Of a stretch of 64,000 bases of DNA, positions 61,506-64,000 are shown piece after piece (the stretch's first letter is position 1; each line of letters starts with the position of its first letter). The stretch lies in contig JAQFVV010006198.1 of assembly GCA_028023455.1 (NCBI GenBank), positions 33,603,979 through 33,667,978 on the forward strand, in the 5' to 3' direction. The stretch is from Epiperipatus broadwayi. Taxonomy: Eukaryota; Onychophora; Udeonychophora; Euonychophora; Peripatidae. The notes under the pieces were generated by a model, which saw nothing but the letters and a program-made list of their open reading frames with translations, made no database searches and was not told the origin of the DNA. Position numbers and translations under genes: made by a program.

Positions 61506-62440
61506 AAAACAGGCAAAACTCTCTATACAGGAGTGCCACTCAATGCAAACCATAGTAATCAATGGATGAAGAAGTTTTGTGCACAAAATCCCTATCCAGT
61601 ATCTACTCTTCCAACATTCCAGACTAGTTTTTAGCTGGAGGCTTTTATCAGTGTGGAGCCTTGGATCTGAGAGCACTGTACCTAGATCTTAGGATTTAAT
61701 GCAATCCTCTAAGAGCCATCTTTTATCTCTAATTAACTACAAAACTATGAGTTTAAAATTGAAATCACAATAATCTTTTCAATCCAAGCTCAGTAGCTTA
61801 TGTAGTCATATACTAGTCTGGTGATATTGGATGAGTAGGCACTAGATAGAGATTTTATGCCCAAGCATTCTGGCATCCATTGATTACTCTGGTTTGCATT
61901 GAGTGGCACTATTGTATGAAGAGTTTTGCCTGTTTTAACAACAGTTATGAGAAAGCATAAGAAATGGTGATCATGTGATATTTGATGGCTTAATACCAAT
62001 CCTGCCTAAAAGGATAGTGCTGGTTATGGTTATTAAAGAACAAAAGACACCAAAATGTATGGATACTGCACTGAGTTTAGACCTATATGATTGTATAAGC
62101 TACTGATCTTGTATTGAAAATATTATTGTGTTTTCAATTTTAAACTCATAGTTTTGTAGTTAAGTAGAGATAAAAGGTGTGTTCCAGAGGGTTGCATTAG
62201 ATCCTAAGATCTAGGTACAGTGCTCTTAGATCCAAGGCTCCTCACTAATAAAAGCTACAAGCTAGAAACCAGTCTGTGGATAATGGATAAGTATGCACTC
62301 GATAGGGATTTTATGTATAAGCCTTCTGGCATCCACTGATTACTCTGGCTTGCACTGTGTGGCATTATTATATGGAGAGTTTTTTCTGTTTTTAAAACAT
62401 GTATGAGCAAGCAAATGTCACCATGATCATGTGATATTTT
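61506..62440 (+). mobile_element. Family A hammerhead element: inverted arm plus tandem full unit (456-nt period)
   Basis: An antisense arm (61,506-61,700, with a decayed core at 61,616-61,675) is followed by two sense 3' ends whose cleavage-site triplets GTC lie at 61,816-61,818 and 62,272-62,274, 456 nt apart. The intervening segment is a complete circularly permuted family A unit. It runs TGATATTGGATGAGTAGGC ... TTTTGCCTGTTTTAAC ... CATGTGATATTTGATGGC ... AATCCTGCCTAAAAGG ... CAAAATGTATGG ... ATCCTAAGATCTAGGTAC ... hammerhead. This gives the full family A monomer for alignment with B. Confidence 0.82.
62228..62286 (+). ncRNA. Hammerhead-like motif, family A, mutated
   Basis: ATCCAA / TCCTCA / CTAATAA / A-AGC-TACAA-GCT-A / GAAACC / AGTC / TGTGGA / TAATGGAT. 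Stem II (AGC/GCT) is intact, but the first core box is damaged (CTAATAA), so it is inactive. Confidence 0.55.
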
Positions 62441-62590
62441 TGAATGCAACAAAGGTAGTATTAAATTTTGGGAACTACCCACTACTGAATAGGATGCAAT
62501 CCATTACTTCCAAAAATATGGTATCCTGACATAAAAAAAAAACTGTGTGACTATGGCAATAATATGATCCTTTACATCTTTATTTTGAAT
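62441..62590. other. No gene seen
   Basis: Short AT-rich spacer with no recognised repeat, between the family A unit and the Merlin relic. Confidence 0.4.
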
Positions 62591-63240
62591 AATCAATGGC
62601 ATTGTTACTTTGTAAGTAATGAGTAGAAAATAGTATCCATAAGGAAACATGATTCCAGATCTCCAGAAATATCTCCGTCAGTGTGGTAAGATTTATATAC
62701 AGCTGGTTGTGACAATTGACATCCATCAAATAATGCAAAGACCAAATAGAAATGATATCCAAAACCATCATTGGCTGGAAAACTATCTTTGAAAAATCTG
62801 TGAGACCCAGAGAAGGTGGTCAAATTTGACAAAAACTCTTTAGTAAATACAAAAACCAGGCTGACCAAATCCTTCTAGAGCAGTGAATGTTCAGAGGATT
62901 CTGCAGATACCAATGCTTCATTGTCAGAATTGTTAGAATTCCTGACAGAACAGTGCTGACTATCATGCAAGCTATTAAAGAGAATTTCAAAGAGGACTCC
63001 ACAATTTAATCAAATTGTTGGAAATCCTATAAAGTAAATGAACTGCGAGCTGCCAGTTATGAGCATTTTGGGGTAAACCATAATTATAACTTCATAGACC
63101 TAGAAATTGGTGTCTACACACAGAATATAAGAATGACTTTGGGATTCAGCCAAATGGTGGAATAAAAACAAGGACCATGCATCAGATTTTGATTCCTATT
63201 TGTCTGAATTTATGTGGAGGTGATTATACAAACAAAAGGA
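62591..63240 (+). pseudogene. Merlin (IS1595-like) transposase relic
   Basis: Across frames, the plus strand gives VVKFDKNS (62,816; family VEIDES, first catalytic Asp), then FSKYKNQADQILLEQ.MFRGF (family ...QQWVFGG). Next is VRIPDRTVLTIMQAIKENF (family V-x-V-x-DRTxxTLxxII), then STI.SNCWKSYKV (family ISDCWxAY; Asp to Asn). It continues with EHFGVNHNYNFIDLE and GVYTQNI (family VNHSxNFVDPxTGAHTNxIE) and DHASDFDSYLSEFMWR (family HLDSYLxEFMWR), with a stop at 63,221. The order and wording are diagnostic for the ISXO2-like DDE domain of Merlin transposons. The N-terminal region before 62,816 reads better on the minus strand (SHRFFKDSFP ... YHTDGDISGDLESCF), suggesting an internal inversion. It is multiply disabled. 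Confidence 0.82.
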
Positions 63241-64000
63241 CATTTTTATATTAGAAAATATCAGAATCTTCAGTCCAACCCAGTGATTGTCTCTTTTTTT
63301 ATTATAATAAACATGCTTCTCATTATACATGTTTCTTTTTTTTTCTTTTTTTTAAATAAAATTTTAGTCGTGGATTTTGGAGTACAAAAGACAAATTATT
63401 AACTTTGTCTGAATATCCCATGCAGGCACTGTTTTACAAAATCACAAATTAAAATAAATTATCATTGGATGAAAACATCAAAACAGGTCTAATACCAAAG
63501 TATCATAAAATGGAATGATAGAATGTCATTTATTATAACAACTATGCTTTGGAATACTAGGGGCACAAATCAAAACATTTACAGGCACTTAAAAAATTTG
63601 AAAAATCAGCATGCTACCAGTGTAAGACAATATACCAATCAAATGTCATTATTAATTCAAACTAATAGTTTCACTTTTCAAAACCTTATGATCTCTATAT
63701 ATTTATTACTGTCAAACATCAGACAAATCTGAGATAACAATTTTTATTCTCTCTATGATATAAATTATAATTAATTTTAAAAATGAAATACAATATATTT
63801 TAATAATGGGATTAAAGATAATGGAACAATGAATTTAAAACTTAAAATGAGAACAACTATTGTATTTATAAGAGCTGATAGAACTTTTTAATAGAATACT
63901 TCACACGTGACTGACTGAGATATCCAAGTTATTGAAATGTATTGTACCTTTTTTACACGTGTCCTCTATAAATAAATATATTTATAAATTAATGAGATAT
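63241..64000. other. No firm gene; weak LINE endonuclease-like frame
   Basis: A 69-codon frame at 63,523-63,732 begins TTMLWNTRGTNQNIYRHLKN, reminiscent of the start of LINE endonucleases (SWNVRGLNxxxKRxxILxxLKK). The following His/Asp motifs are absent, so I do not call it. The rest is AT-rich. Confidence 0.3.

Noticed and set aside
63523-63732. LINE endonuclease start
   Set aside because: Only the WN-x-RG beginning is similar; downstream catalytic motifs are absent.

Overview
This is an intergenic, very AT-rich (about three quarters A+T by eye) window from an animal genome. No intact protein-coding gene is visible. Every reading frame that can be recognised is a broken mobile-element domain: Penelope-like (PLE) reverse transcriptase and GIY-YIG endonuclease, RTE-like and other non-LTR reverse transcriptases, pogo/Tigger and Merlin transposases. 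Together with tRNA-Gly-derived SINEs and TTAA MITEs, this points to an invertebrate metazoan. I cannot name the phylum from sequence alone. The only trace of a possible host gene is a candidate terminal exon at 44,551-44,593 followed by a polyadenylation signal.

The most striking content is two related families of short non-coding elements, here called A and B. They carry what reads as a type I hammerhead self-cleaving ribozyme: a CTGANGA box, a 4-bp stem II with a CAYAA loop, GAAAC, a tiny palindromic stem III, GTC, and a stem I of 6 bp + AGGC/TA internal loop + 4-6 bp. Copies occur as direct tandem pairs with periods of 419 nt (23.4-23.9 kb), 421 nt (60.2-60.6 kb) and 456 nt (61.8-62.3 kb). 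They also occur as head-to-head inverted dimers at 5.4-6.3, 10.0, 10.9, 22.4, 49.3 and 50.5 kb. Several are bounded by 10-13 bp target-site duplications, and one has its empty site preserved in the opposite arm of a foldback. Paired changes in stems I and II between copies support a selected RNA fold. This is the architecture of retrozyme or PLE-linked hammerhead retroelements.

Layout. 0-2.7 kb: RTE relics and foldback family C. 5.4-7.5 kb: long A palindrome, tandem C copies, PLE fragment. 9-13.8 kb: antisense LINE, A and B copies, Tigger relic, PLE foldback. 14.5-16.6 kb: A copy, RTE relic, recent 82-bp duplication. 18-21.5 kb: low-complexity DNA, SINEs, minisatellite. 22-24 kb: B cluster. 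24.6-32.3 kb: PLE relic and PLE inverted duplication, both embedded in a roughly 330-bp repeat (R330), plus two TTAA MITEs. 32.8-42 kb: Tigger relic, nested palindromes, LINE tail, PLE foldback, 24-bp minisatellite, two SINEs, Tigger-type MITE. 42.8-48 kb: promoter-like block, candidate exon, PLE foldback with a B insertion, C copies. 49-51 kb: A cluster. 52-54.6 kb: no recognisable feature. 55-63 kb: PLE ORF, C palindrome, B and A tandems, Merlin relic.

My working model is inference. The PLEs probably supplied the reverse transcriptase and endonuclease that mobilised the hammerhead elements, which have no coding capacity, while LINE machinery mobilised the SINEs, which have 12-18 bp target-site duplications. 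Most of the window is the accumulated debris of these systems.
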